Positions 24,095-34,113 of a DNA stretch of 64,000 bases are shown piece after piece. The number at the start of each line of letters is the position of its first letter. Within the stretch, counting starts at the first letter, position 1. Both the position numbers and the translations under genes were made by a program. Source of the DNA: Ampullaceana balthica (taxonomy: Eukaryota; Mollusca; Gastropoda; Lymnaeidae); contig CALYLW010000017.1 in the NCBI GenBank assembly GCA_944989445.1, forward strand, positions 1,064,001-1,128,000, in the 5' to 3' direction. Below the pieces are notes generated by a model. The model was given only the letters and a program-made list of their open reading frames with translations. It made no database searches and was not told the origin of the DNA.

Positions 24095-25812
24095 CTATAT
24101 AAATTTCTTTCTACGGGATTTCATTGAAGCAAAACGATTTATCGTTGATTCAAAGTCAACGTTCTCAGCTAGATCACGTTCAATGGAAATTAATGCCAAT
24201 CCAGACAGACGTTCGTTTGTCATTTTTGAGCGCAAATAATTTTTGATAGGTTTCAATCTACTGAAACTTCTTTCAGCAGTAGCGCTGCTAACAGGAAGAG
24301 TAAAGTAAATGTTTTAAAGTATTGACAAATTAGGGAGACCTGATGCCATTTGTTTTTCAGTCAAGAATAGCTGAACCTTTTTAACTAGTACTAGTAGTTC
24401 ATTGGATAATGATGCATTTATTGTTGCATACAAATCTTTGAAGGTATCATATTCTACGATTGCTTCTTCAAGGTTAAGGACGTGTTTGTAAATTTTGCAT
24501 AAACTTTGAAAAGAATCTTTCAATACAATAGAAATAAGTAACTGTGCTCCAAAAGTCATTAAATCGATCATCTATTTGTGTTACAAGTTTATCCATGATA
24601 GTGAAGTACGTTTCAGTTCACTAAGTTCACCTGCCATGCTTTTCTTTTTTGCAATTCGCTTTTCTTTAAATTCTGTTTAAACATCTAGTTTGGAACAATT
24701 TTCGTTAATAAATGATTTGACATCTACATTCAGAATTTCAAAAGCTTCATCACTTCTCATTTCAACAAACGTATTTCTTCCAACATCGATCAATTGTTTT
24801 GCAAAGGCGTTGCAAGTAGTTTGATGACACGAAAATAACTTTTGTACAAATAGCATCAGAAAAACAGAAGAATATTTTGTTATTAAAACAGAAAGTCCCA
24901 TAGCTTCTGCTCTGACATTTGCTTTATATTCTGTTGATTCTCCTGAATCAAGTGTGGCTATAATAGTCAACAACAGCATGAACTGCATGCTTACGGCTTG
25001 CACATCAGAAAGTCGTTTCAGACTGTTGATTCATATTGATATTTCTGGTGTTTTTTAAGAGTATGTAGACGTGGTAAACTAGACGTAAGGAATGCATACA
25101 ACCTTAAAGATGTGCCAAAAAAACAACTGTACATCACAGTTTACAGACATTGCTTCCATAGTAGCCAAATTGAAAACATGGGCACAAAAATTGGGCGAAA
25201 GTTTCTTTATTTGAGTTTGAAGGCCACTCTTAATCCAGAGTATGCCTGTCCTTGACAGAGTGTGAAATCAATGTTTCACTTTTGTAGTTCCGTTAAAATC
25301 TTCTCAGCAAATGCGGCAACATTTTTTTTTAAAGTCCCATAACCGGTGGTCGTACGGGGTCCTAATTTTTCCATTAGAACTTACTAGGGGCGGGGCTTGG
25401 TAGACCTTGGTGGGCGCCCCATCTCCCTTCCAGGTCAGCGGAGGACTTTGTTAGCGTTAGTCATTCCATTCTTATTGTTGCTTTAACGTGGGCTAGATCC
25501 CACGCCCCTCAGCTTGCGGGGCGAGTGCACTATTGACTTCGCTATCCATAAAAGCCTATACATCTTTCCACAACATGTCCTGATTTAACAAAAAAATTAA
25601 CGTAAAGAAACTGAAATCTGATCAATTCTAGATATATCAATGGTTGAATCAATAATTAAAAAAAAGAATTGTGCAGACTTAACTTCATTATCAATTGTCG
25701 CCGATAATTCAGATGCGAGTGATTGATTTAAGCCATATATTACAGTTTCATCATTCGAAATACGATATTTAGCAAGCAGTTTGGTGTTGATTAGAAGTTT
25801 CGTTTTTAGCAA
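24095..25812 (-). pseudogene. hAT-2 transposase, ZMYM1-like, degraded
   Basis: Minus-strand pieces in order: 25812-25597 (KLLAKYRISNDETVIYG; VKSAQFFFLIIDSTID, the catalytic-domain start), a non-coding block (25330-25560), 25003-24677, 24571-24314, and the C-terminal dimerisation domain 24298-24095 (LPVSSATAERSFSRLKPIKN and RLSGLALISIERDLAE) ending at stop 24097-24095. The family cuts TIRs such as those of this element. Frame breaks and missing segments indicate a fossil. Confidence 0.8.
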
Positions 25813-26182
25813 TCTTTTTTTTATACTCTAGTGACACCTTTTTAGTGTTCATCGAGGGCGTCTTTATGGGGGCGCCATTTTAGACCCAACAGGGGCGCGG
25901 GGGAGGGGAAGCCGCCCCCTGCCCTATAGCTAAATCCGCCACTGGGCCAAAGGACACATTTAGCCCCGGTGTTTCAGGCCAGATTAAACTCCTGACCATG
26001 GGCGTCGCTAGGAATTTTTCCAGCAAAAAAAATCCCACTTTTTTAAAATTTTAACTTGCAATGCCATACAGGTACAATTTTCAATTAAATTCAAGCTCAG
26101 TGTAAAATAAGGGTTGAAAAAAGCCTTAGAAATTAATAAGACTTACAAATTAGTACTGTAATAGTTAAAATACAACATTTAT

Positions 26183-26357
26183 TGAAGTGGATTGTGGTTT
26201 TATAATTCTAGATATACAATACAAGTGACGAAGAAGCCATGTTTCATGTTGCTTGTTTATTATTCTACTTTACATGTAAGGGACATCACTCAACATAATA
26301 AAACTAATACAAGTCAAGAGAGTGAGTTCCCCTAAGAATAAAGCTCAATATATTACA
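26183..26357 (-). repeat. LTR (3' LTR in element orientation)
   Basis: 175 bp, TGAAGTGGATT...ATATATTACA on the plus strand; direct repeat of 30780-30954. Confidence 0.95.
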
Positions 26358-26370
26358 TCCCTTTACCCTT
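26358..26370 (-). other. Polypurine tract
   Basis: Minus strand AAGGGTAAAGGGA directly abuts the LTR, the expected position of the plus-strand primer. Confidence 0.7.
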
Positions 26371-26579
26371 AGTAAATACTAACATAATTTCCAGAGAATA
26401 AATGATAGTACATGTATCTTAAAACTACCTTTTTATTCTCTACTTTAAAACATTAGAATTGCCAAGCAATAATAAAATAAAGATTGAATTATCATTGCTA
26501 TTTTACAAAGACATGTATGAAACTGAATTATGAATAATGATCCCTTTTCAATTAATAACACCTCAAAAGTCAATACTAA

Positions 26580-26640
26580 ACATTATATATATATATATTA
26601 TATAGGATAGTATAGTATAGTATAGTATAGGCTTATGCAT
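26580..26640. repeat. Simple repeats in LTR-element untranslated region
   Basis: (TA)n followed by (ATAGT)n between the gag-pol stop and the purine tract. Confidence 0.7.
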
Positions 26641-26803
26641 TCCTTCTGAAATGTTAAACAATTTAATGAATCACTAAATATATTGTAACATGAACATTAT
26701 ATGATTTGAATCATTTGGTAGATTAAATCCTTACAAACAAATGCAAAATATGCTACAACATAATTACAATACAAAACAATGATGTCAAAGTCCTCTTTTA
26801 AAA

Positions 26804-29800
26804 TCAAAGGTTTAACTTATCTGGGACTTTGATTGTCCTGTTTGACCTTCTTAGTGGCTGTTGATTTGGTGACTCAAGATTCTGACCATCTGGTCTCTCT
26901 AGCTCAGGGAGTCCAGGATCTAAATCCTTAATTCCAGAATTTACATTTTCTGACTCTAGAATACTTGGTTCACTCATATCAACAGACATTGGTTGTGGAA
27001 CAAACTGAGTTGGTGTGAACCGGTCAGATCTGGTGGGATTGACAGATTCGCACTCATTATCTGCACAAGTTATTTTTAACTGGTCTGCATGTCTACGGAC
27101 AATAAGTCCATTATTTGTTTTTACTTTATAAGACACAGGTCCTGTACATTGAACAATTTGACCTGGCATCCATTTTTCCCCTCTCCCATAATTTCTCAGA
27201 TACACATTATCATTAACCCCAAACTCTCTCTCAATGGAGGTTTTGTCATGATTTAATTTTTGTGTATGTTGATGTTGGGAAACAGACTTTTGAACAGTTG
27301 GATGTAGTAAGTCAAGGTGAGTTTTAATTTTTCTACCACACAGCAATTCACATGGTGCAACACCTGTTGTTATATGAGGAGTTGTGCGGTATTTGGCTAA
27401 GAACCTGTTAACTCTTTCTCTGAGAGAAAATTTGTTACCCGTACCCATTTTTACCATAGCGGTTTTGAATATGCCTACCGCTCTTTCAGCCAAACCATTC
27501 CCTGCAGGATGATAGGGTGATGTGGTTATATGCTCAATACCATTTGCTAAACAAAATAGTTTAAACTCGTGAGCAGTGAAACTAGGCCCATTATCTGAAA
27601 CAATTTGATCAGGTAACCCATGAGTTGAAAATATTTCCTTAAGTTCTATAATGGTATCACTTGCAGTGATTGTGTTCATGATTTTAACTTCTAACCACTT
27701 AGAATGTGAATCAATAACAATTAAGAACATTTTGTTCATGAAGGGTCCTGCAAAATCTATATGGATACGTTTCCATGGTTCGATTGGCCAATCCCAGTTT
27801 TGCAAGGGTGCTGTAGCTGGTTGATTTGAATGTTGTGCACAGCTTGAACAAAGCTTTACATATTTTTCAATATCAGCATCCATATGTGGCCACCAGAACC
27901 ATGATCGTGCAAGACTCTTCATTTTGGAAGAACCAAGATGGGTATCATGTAAAGTTCTTAAAACTTCTTTTTGTAACATTTTGGGGATAATAACCCTTGA
28001 CCCCCACAACACACATCCATCTTCTAGACTTAACTCTAATTTTCTTATTTTATATGGTTTTAAATCATCATTCACTGATTCTTCAGGCCAACCATTCTTA
28101 CAGTACTCATATACTTTCATCAAGCACTCATCTTTTTGTGTTTCTCTCTTAACATCATTCACATTTATATTGGAGTTATCCATGATAGTGAAAAGAACAA
28201 ATACATCTTCTGGTACATAGCTAAGGCATTGGTTTTTTAAAGGTAAACGACTAAGACCATCTGCACTATTCTGAACTCCAGGTTTGTATTTCAATTCATA
28301 ATTGTATGCGGCTAGTGTGATAGCCCACCTTTGCATCCTTGGTGAGGCATGCTCAGGCAGGGGTTTGTTTTCTCCAAACAAACCCAGTAATGGCTTATGA
28401 TCTGTAAAGATGGTGAACTCTCTACCAAACAGAAACTTGTGAAATTTCTTAACACCAAAAATGATGCCTAAGCCTTCCCTATCTAACTGAGAATAATTTT
28501 TCTCAGCCTGGTTCAAAGATCTACTTGCAAAAGCAATGGGTCTGTCACCATTTTCATCTATGTGAGATAAAACTGCTCCTACACCATCTGGTGAAGCATC
28601 ACATGTTAAGATAAGTCTTTTACCTGGGTCATAGTGAGCCAGCAGGGTGTCAGAAGACAAAGCTTCTTTTGCTGCATTAAAAGCAGCATCTTGTTGTTTA
28701 CCCCAGTGCCAAGTTGCATTTTTCTGCAGCAGCTTGTACAGTGGTGATAGTTTATCAGACAGATTCCCTATGAACTTTGCATAGTAATTTGTCAAGCCCA
28801 AAAAAGCTCTTAGCTGTTGGGTATTCTCAGGTTTGGGTGCTTCTTTAATGGCTTTTGTTTTCTCAGGTTGAGGTCTGAGACCTTGTCTGTTCAATCTATA
28901 ACCCAGAAAACTAATATCTGTCAGCATGAATTGACATTTATCTTTGTTTATTTTTAAACCTTTTTTACTGACTATTTTCAAGACCTTATCAAGTGTTTTA
29001 AGATGTTCAGTGTCGTTCTTACCAGTTATATATAAATTGTCAAAGTAAACACAAACATTTGGAATGTCCTGAAAAATACTGTCCATGACAGCCTGGAAAA
29101 TTCCAGGGCTGGATGATATCCCAAAACATAGTCTTTCATACTGGTAAAGTCCCTTATGAGTGTTTATTGTCGTATAGACTTTTGACTCTGGATGAAGTTC
29201 TAGTTGAGTGTAAGCATGACTAAAGTCTAATTCAGTGAATTTGTCTCCTCCTGCTAATTTCAAAGAAATATCCTCAATGTTAGGAATAGGGTACCTATTT
29301 AGCTCGATTTGCTTATTCAGTGTAGCTTTATAGTCTCCACAAATTCTTACAGAACCATCTTTCTTTAATACTGGCACAATGGGCGTTGCCCAATCAGAAT
29401 AGTCTACCTTCTTTATGATGCCCATAGATTCCAATCTGCTTAGCTCATTTTCAATTTTATCCCTCATTGCATAAGGTGGAACTCTAGCTTTGCAGTATCT
29501 TGGATTTGTATCTTTAATGCTTATCTTCACTGTCCTATCATTTAGTAATCCTGAACTACCAAATACACCTTCATTTTCAGATATAACTTTATCTATTGAA
29601 GTAAAACTAAATGCAAAATATGCTACAACATAATTACAATACAAAACAATGATGTCAAAGTCCTCTTTTGTGATGACGGTTAGAGATGCTCCAGTGTCAA
29701 GCTGGAAGATGATGCTCTTACCGTTGACACAAACTGGTACGTTGATGGGAGCATGACTTGTTGAATACACAGAGAACAGGTTGAACTCCGGCTGCGGATC

Positions 29801-30685
29801 AGTTTGATCATTTTCACTGGTAGAGTGGTTCATTGGTTGGGTTAGGCTGTCTCGGTGACAGTTAACATAGTGCTGCCTTTGGTTGCGGTACTGTCCTGAC
29901 TGGCTAGATCTAGCAACAGACGAAGACGTTGCAAAGCAGGCCTTGGCAATGTGACCTTGCTTACTGCACTTATAGCAAGTTGCTAACTTGAATTTGCACT
30001 GATGAGATGCATGGGGACCGTTGCATCGATGGCATTTTTGACAATTCTTACTAGATTTAGATCTAGGTTTTGAATTTGCAGGCTGTTTAGCATAAGTTGA
30101 ACTGCTCTGATGGGGTTGGTGTTTGTTGACTGACCTGCTGTCTACTGCATGGATCTCTGAAGGCGCCAGCGATCTGGCCGCATCGGATGACTGCTGGAAT
30201 GAAGTAGCAAGTTGTATTGCTTTTTCCAATGTCAGATCTGTCTCGAGAAGCAATTTTCTCTGCACATCAGGACTGTTCACACCGGTGACAAACTTTTCAC
30301 ATAGTCTGTCAGACAGGGTGTCGCCAAATTCACAGAATTCACTTAGATGACGTAGTGCTGCAACATATTCCGATATAGACTCGTTTGGTTGACGAGTCCT
30401 ACCGTCAAATCTGGCTCGACACAGGAACTTTGGTGGTGCAGGCGCATGGTGATTTGTGAGAAGTTTGCTCAGCTCGTTAAAGCTCTTGGTAGCTGGACTA
30501 GATGGTGCACATAAGTCCTTTAATAGCCTAAATTGTTGAGGCCCTATGACTGTTAACAAAACAGCTCTCTTTTTGGCTTCTATCGTCACGTCGTTAGCTT
30601 CAAGGTAGAAACTTAACCTATCTAAATAATCATGTATGGTTTCTTCATTAGAATTAAATTCGTTTATCTGACCATACAGAGCCAT
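26804..30685 (-). CDS. gag-pol polyprotein of Ty3-type retrotransposon (1293 aa)
   Basis: Uninterrupted frame from ATG at 30685. Order: Ty3-type gag (to about 210), zinc knuckles (CYKCSKQGHIAKAC, about 238-251), protease active site LDTGASLTVI (about 327-336), reverse transcriptase (about 395-570; TELDFSHAYTQ keeps the first Asp), RNase H (LTCDASPDGVGA, FTDHKPL), integrase with HTHLG/CSSC zinc site and Asp-Asp-Glu residues in HIDFAG, VSDNGPSF, GLAERAV. Two defects are visible: after about ten protease residues, codons 339-359 come from a 61-bp duplicate of the element's own 3' region (26739-26799) and the rest of the protease is missing; and the polymerase box reads YFDN (547-550) instead of YxDD. 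Probably not autonomous despite being open. Confidence 0.92.
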   Translation of the reverse strand: MALYGQINEFNSNEETIHDYLDRLSFYLEANDVTIEAKKRAVLLTVIGPQQFRLLKDLCAPSSPATKSFNELSKLLTNHHAPAPPKFLCRARFDGRTRQPNESISEYVAALRHLSEFCEFGDTLSDRLCEKFVTGVNSPDVQRKLLLETDLTLEKAIQLATSFQQSSDAARSLAPSEIHAVDSRSVNKHQPHQSSSTYAKQPANSKPRSKSSKNCQKCHRCNGPHASHQCKFKLATCYKCSKQGHIAKACFATSSSVARSSQSGQYRNQRQHYVNCHRDSLTQPMNHSTSENDQTDPQPEFNLFSVYSTSHAPINVPVCVNGKSIIFQLDTGASLTVITKEDFDIIVLYCNYVVAYFAFSFTSIDKVISENEGVFGSSGLLNDRTVKISIKDTNPRYCKARVPPYAMRDKIENELSRLESMGIIKKVDYSDWATPIVPVLKKDGSVRICGDYKATLNKQIELNRYPIPNIEDISLKLAGGDKFTELDFSHAYTQLELHPESKVYTTINTHKGLYQYERLCFGISSSPGIFQAVMDSIFQDIPNVCVYFDNLYITGKNDTEHLKTLDKVLKIVSKKGLKINKDKCQFMLTDISFLGYRLNRQGLRPQPEKTKAIKEAPKPENTQQLRAFLGLTNYYAKFIGNLSDKLSPLYKLLQKNATWHWGKQQDAAFNAAKEALSSDTLLAHYDPGKRLILTCDASPDGVGAVLSHIDENGDRPIAFASRSLNQAEKNYSQLDREGLGIIFGVKKFHKFLFGREFTIFTDHKPLLGLFGENKPLPEHASPRMQRWAITLAAYNYELKYKPGVQNSADGLSRLPLKNQCLSYVPEDVFVLFTIMDNSNINVNDVKRETQKDECLMKVYEYCKNGWPEESVNDDLKPYKIRKLELSLEDGCVLWGSRVIIPKMLQKEVLRTLHDTHLGSSKMKSLARSWFWWPHMDADIEKYVKLCSSCAQHSNQPATAPLQNWDWPIEPWKRIHIDFAGPFMNKMFLIVIDSHSKWLEVKIMNTITASDTIIELKEIFSTHGLPDQIVSDNGPSFTAHEFKLFCLANGIEHITTSPYHPAGNGLAERAVGIFKTAMVKMGTGNKFSLRERVNRFLAKYRTTPHITTGVAPCELLCGRKIKTHLDLLHPTVQKSVSQHQHTQKLNHDKTSIEREFGVNDNVYLRNYGRGEKWMPGQIVQCTGPVSYKVKTNNGLIVRRHADQLKITCADNECESVNPTRSDRFTPTQFVPQPMSVDMSEPSILESENVNSGIKDLDPGLPELERPDGQNLESPNQQPLRRSNRTIKVPDKLNL

Positions 30686-30760
30686 TATCCTAAAAATACT
30701 TAGCAAATATGCTCTAGCAAGCTTCTTCTTACGTAAGCATGTGCTCTTTTTTAGTGGATT

Positions 30761-30778
30761 ATCCCATCCTCGTCGCCA
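30761..30778 (-). other. Primer-binding site, tRNA-Ser-like complement
   Basis: Minus strand TGGCGACGAGGATGGGAT one base from the LTR. It is complementary to a tRNA 3' end of the tRNA-Ser(GCT) type; the tRNA identity is from memory of that acceptor sequence. Confidence 0.65.
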
Positions 30779-30779
30779 A

Positions 30780-30954
30780 TGAAGTGGATTGTGGTTTTAT
30801 AATTCTAGATATACAATACAAGTGACGAAGAAGCCATGTTTCATGTTGCTTGTTTATTATTCTACTTTACATGTAAGGGACATCACTCAACATAATAAAA
30901 CTAATACAAGTCAAGAGAGTGAGTTCCCCTAAGAATAAAGCTCAATATATTACA
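30780..30954 (-). repeat. LTR (5' LTR in element orientation)
   Basis: 175 bp, indistinguishable by eye from 26183-26357; holds the presumed promoter of the element. Confidence 0.95.
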
Positions 30955-31051
30955 TTTATTAATGCATTTAATACATTAAAAAAAAACTTCTCAAATGTAG
31001 GCAAATGCCCCCCCCCCTTGCCCAAACCTTCCCTACGCCCATGCTCCTGAC

Positions 31052-31502
31052 TAGAATATACCCGTGGCTATTCTGGCCTAGGCCATAATATACCCCAGGG
31101 GTTAATCTGGCCTAAGCCAGAATATACCATCGGGCCAGAATATACCCCCAGGCCAGAATATACCCCTTTGACAACATGATATATGTAGTAATAAATTGAT
31201 GAATGACTATTTAGACTTTCTGTTCGTGTTTTAGCTTTCTCCGAAAAATTAAACTCATTGCTTAAGTAGGAAAGATGTTTTATTCACAATAAAGTAATAA
31301 TAATAAAATACTGTATTTATTTATTTTAAATCCATGTCTGTTAGTGCGATCCTATTTTATTTAAAGTTACAGTCCATTCAAGTCTAGATGGAATCAGCGT
31401 TATCATTTTCTTTTAAAATTGACCCAATCAAGTTCTAAACAAATTTACTCTTTAAAAAAAATATTTTAGCGGGATAAATTATATTTAAAATTATATATAG
31501 GG
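31052..31502. repeat. Cluster of degenerate GGCCAGAATATACC repeats, then AT-rich spacer
   Basis: Between 31060 and 31165 the motif (CA)GGCC..AGAATATACC recurs about five times, in part as GGCCTAGGCC-type palindromes. Positions 31170-31502 are plain AT-rich sequence. Confidence 0.5.
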
Positions 31503-32038
31503 CAGGGGCGTATTAAGACTGCACGGGCCCCTGGCTGCAATTCAAACTGGGGCCCTATCCAGTCAGCGTCCCTTTAAATAAAGTGATTGTTAGCAGATAA
31601 TAAAAGACTGTAAATTGTAACTAAATAGTCCATTGGTTTCTTTCTAATACTTTTTCTGTACCACTTGATCGGCCTACCCAGTCAAAATATTATTCATGAA
31701 AAAACCGAACACAAAGAAATAGCTGTTTGCCGGTTTCCTAAAATTAAGAGAAAAAGAAAATTAAAATAAAAAAAAAGAAGAAAAATGAAAAAAATGCAAT
31801 AAAAACAAAATAAGTTTAATTTTAAACAACTTACCTTAGAATAATTTTCTTAAAAAGTAATATAAATTACTAATTGCAAGCTAAACACAATATTTGGTAC
31901 TTGTTTTATATCCGACCACCAAACAAATTTATTATTTATTTTTTGGGGTAATAATTAACTGTTGGAAACCCCGCTATACTTCGGCTGTTACTACTAAATA
32001 AAAATAATAAGTGTTAATATAATTTTATATCTATAATA
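31503..32038. mobile_element. hAT-like left end (CAGGGGCGTATTAAG)
   Basis: CAGGGGCGTATTAAGACTGC followed by GGGCCCCTGG resembles the hAT ends common in invertebrates. A possible partner end near 35918 (AATCCGCCAT) is truncated and differs internally, so the full element cannot be defined. Confidence 0.45.
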
Positions 32039-32086
32039 CAGTGGTGTCACTAGGGGGGGTGGGGGGCGGGCCGCCCCGGGTGACAC

Positions 32087-32975
32087 CAGGGTTGCCATAT
32101 TGGCCTTTTTAAGGCCAAATTCTCAAAATTTGGCCTTTTTTAAGAGGGTTTGGCCTCATAATTTTTTTTTGGCCTTTTGGCCTTTTTTTGGCCTTTTTCT
32201 TTAAAAATAAATAAATATATATATAATATATATATAAATAATGTTTATCACAACAAAAAAAGATTTAAAATTTGCCAATTAGTCAATAACCTTATTAATT
32301 ATTTTCTATTTTTGAATAGCTTACGTGTATTTTAGACATTAAAAATTTTAACGAAAAGGCTATTAAGAAATAGCCAGATATAGAATGCAGCTCACACTTT
32401 TAGACGCTATTGTTAGAGTCCAGGCTGAGCTTTTGTTTACAAATAAATGCAGTAAGGACTTTCTTATTTCACCAAGAATGCTTGATGACTTGACATCTGA
32501 TAAAGTTTATAATAATACTGGAAATAGCAGTCTAGAGGAAAAGGATGACCTGAAGCTTTTCTTTCAAATTTTATGTTAGTATCATAGTCTATTTATTTTG
32601 TGAGTACAACATTGGAATTTACACATTTATTATCCTTTTTCTCCTAGTTCTACCTTCATTTTAAATAGTTAAATAATTTTCAGCCATTATGAGCCGTCCA
32701 TAAATGACGTCACGCGATTTTGGCAGATTTTCAATGTATTTTCACCCCCCCTCCACCACTCGTCACATGTAATCAAGAGCTAGACCCTTTCCAATATGAC
32801 GTCACAGTTCTTAAAAGCACCCTCCCCTCGCCATAAATCTGTGACCCCCTCCCGCCCCCTAGGTGCGTGACGTCATTTTTGTTGACATTTTTCATAGAAA
32901 ATAAGTTTGGCCTTTTTTTGGCCTTTTTTGGCAGTAAGTTTGGCCTTTTACCCAAATTACAATCTGGCAACCCTG
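32087..32975. mobile_element. hAT element CAGGGTTGCC, 889 bp, 8-bp TSD
   Basis: Ends CAGGGTTGCCATATTGGCC and CAATCTGGCAACCCTG, flanked by GGTGACAC (32079-32086 and 32976-32983). The subterminal parts are rich in TTTGGCC repeats. A short plus-strand frame (32385-32579, VQAELLFTNKCSKDFLISP) may be a transposase C-terminal remnant; a GGGCCGTCC element fragment sits at 32691-32880. Confidence 0.85.
32691..32880. mobile_element. GGGCCGTCC-type element, internal-deleted fragment
   Basis: Left end GAGCCGTCCATAAATGACGT; right half reaches GTGCGTGACGTCATTTTT but lacks the final GGACGGCCC. Confidence 0.7.
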
Positions 32976-33513
32976 GGTGACACCCATCAGGGGGTGACAC
33001 CCGAGCCTAAAATTTTACTGTGTACGATTTTATGTCAGAAAACAAAAGATGAAAATTAATTTAATCTAGAAAGAAATTAAGAAATACAATGAAATACGTT
33101 AAACGCGAAAATTCTTATTTAAAAAAATATCAGTTAACTCGCAATAATAAAACAGTCCCAACACACGAACAACATTAAAACAAATTAGGAAGAAAAAAAA
33201 AGAAATAGTCGCAGCAGAGAGATCTTTAAAAAAGGCTGGAATGAAAGAGGAAGTGTCTTCTGTTTAAAAAGATATAAAGCCATTTGGGCTTGGACACACC
33301 GACAGCATGAACGAATCCCACCTCACGACTCCCTCCACCACAGTGGGGTGGGGGGGAATACGATTTTTATCACAAAGAAAAATATCAAAAGATGTGTTTT
33401 CTTTGTTGATGTTTTTCTTTAGGAAAATTATGATTTCAATGTCTTTGAGTTAATATTATATATATATATATATTTATTAAAGGCGTGAAAGCATAGATAT
33501 GCATGTTTATATA

Positions 33514-33640
33514 CAGGTAGTCCTCCGGTTTCGACGGTCCCATCCCGACTTACGCTGTTTAATGCTTACGAACGCGCCCCCGTAAAGAATAGTATTACGC
33601 GTTATCCCGTATTAAAAAAAAATTTCATGAGGTAACAAAT
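33514..33640. mobile_element. pogo-like TIR end (CAGGTAGTCCTCCGG)
   Basis: Preceded by TA; similar to 5460 and to the inverted end at 49113. Only one end is visible. Confidence 0.45.
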
Positions 33641-34113
33641 TCTTTTCACTATTTGAAATAACAAACATTATTGAAAAATATGTATGATTATTATTTCAAC
33701 CTACAACTTTCGTATGCGAATTTTTCAAATGGCGAAGTTTTCAATCAAGTCAATAAAGCTGAGTAAGCTTACAAGTTCCTTTTCAATGCTCATTATAGAG
33801 AGCATATTCAGCCTTTTTCGTCCCATGCAAATTCTAACTCATTATATATTATTTTCAACTTTGAAAAGGATCGCTCTCATCTGCAGTTTGATGTCATCAT
33901 TGAAAGATAGATGCGAAGTGCGATGTGTACATTTGTAAAGGACAGTGTCAAATATAGCTCATTCAAAAGCAGCAACATTTTTAGCTCTGTGCAAGTTTTT
34001 TGAGTTTCGCTTTGTGCTAATTCCTTTTCCTTACCCTGGGGCTGGACAATAACTTTTTTTCAGAGTTCTGAAAATTTGACTAATTCTGAAGGTAAGCAGT
34101 CTTCGAAATCACT

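Larger units (their letters stand above)
20739..25944 (-). mobile_element. hAT-2 DNA transposon, 8-bp TSD
   Basis: Ends CAGTGGCGGATTTAGGTTTG and, inverted, AGCTAAATCCGCCACTG. GGCCAAAG flanks both sides (20731-20738 and 25945-25952). Carries a minus-strand ZMYM1-like hAT transposase remnant and a CR1 tail split by an L2 LINE (22166-24038). Confidence 0.9.
26183..30954 (-). mobile_element. Ty3-type (Mag-like) LTR retrotransposon, 4.8 kb
   Basis: Two 175-bp LTRs (26183-26357, 30780-30954) with TG...CA ends and no difference seen by eye. A 5-bp target duplication TTTAT lies at 26178-26182 and 30955-30959. The element reads on minus: primer-binding site beside the right LTR, gag-pol frame, purine tract beside the left LTR. 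The MITE copy at 41102-41383 shows the site unoccupied (CAACATTTATTAATGC). No envelope frame. Confidence 0.95.
25997..31043. mobile_element. hAT MITE (CATGGGCGTCGC family), copy 1, split by LTR element
   Basis: Ends CATGGGCGTCGCTAGGAA and TTCCCTACGCCCATG, flanked by CTCCTGAC (25989-25996 and 31044-31051). Without the LTR retrotransposon (26183-30959) it is roughly 270 bp, like the second copy at 41102-41383. Confidence 0.9.

Noticed and set aside
26183..30954. Endogenous retrovirus with envelope
   Set aside because: Only gag and pol domains are present between the LTRs; no envelope-like frame, signal peptide or fusion region. Treated as a Ty3-type retrotransposon.
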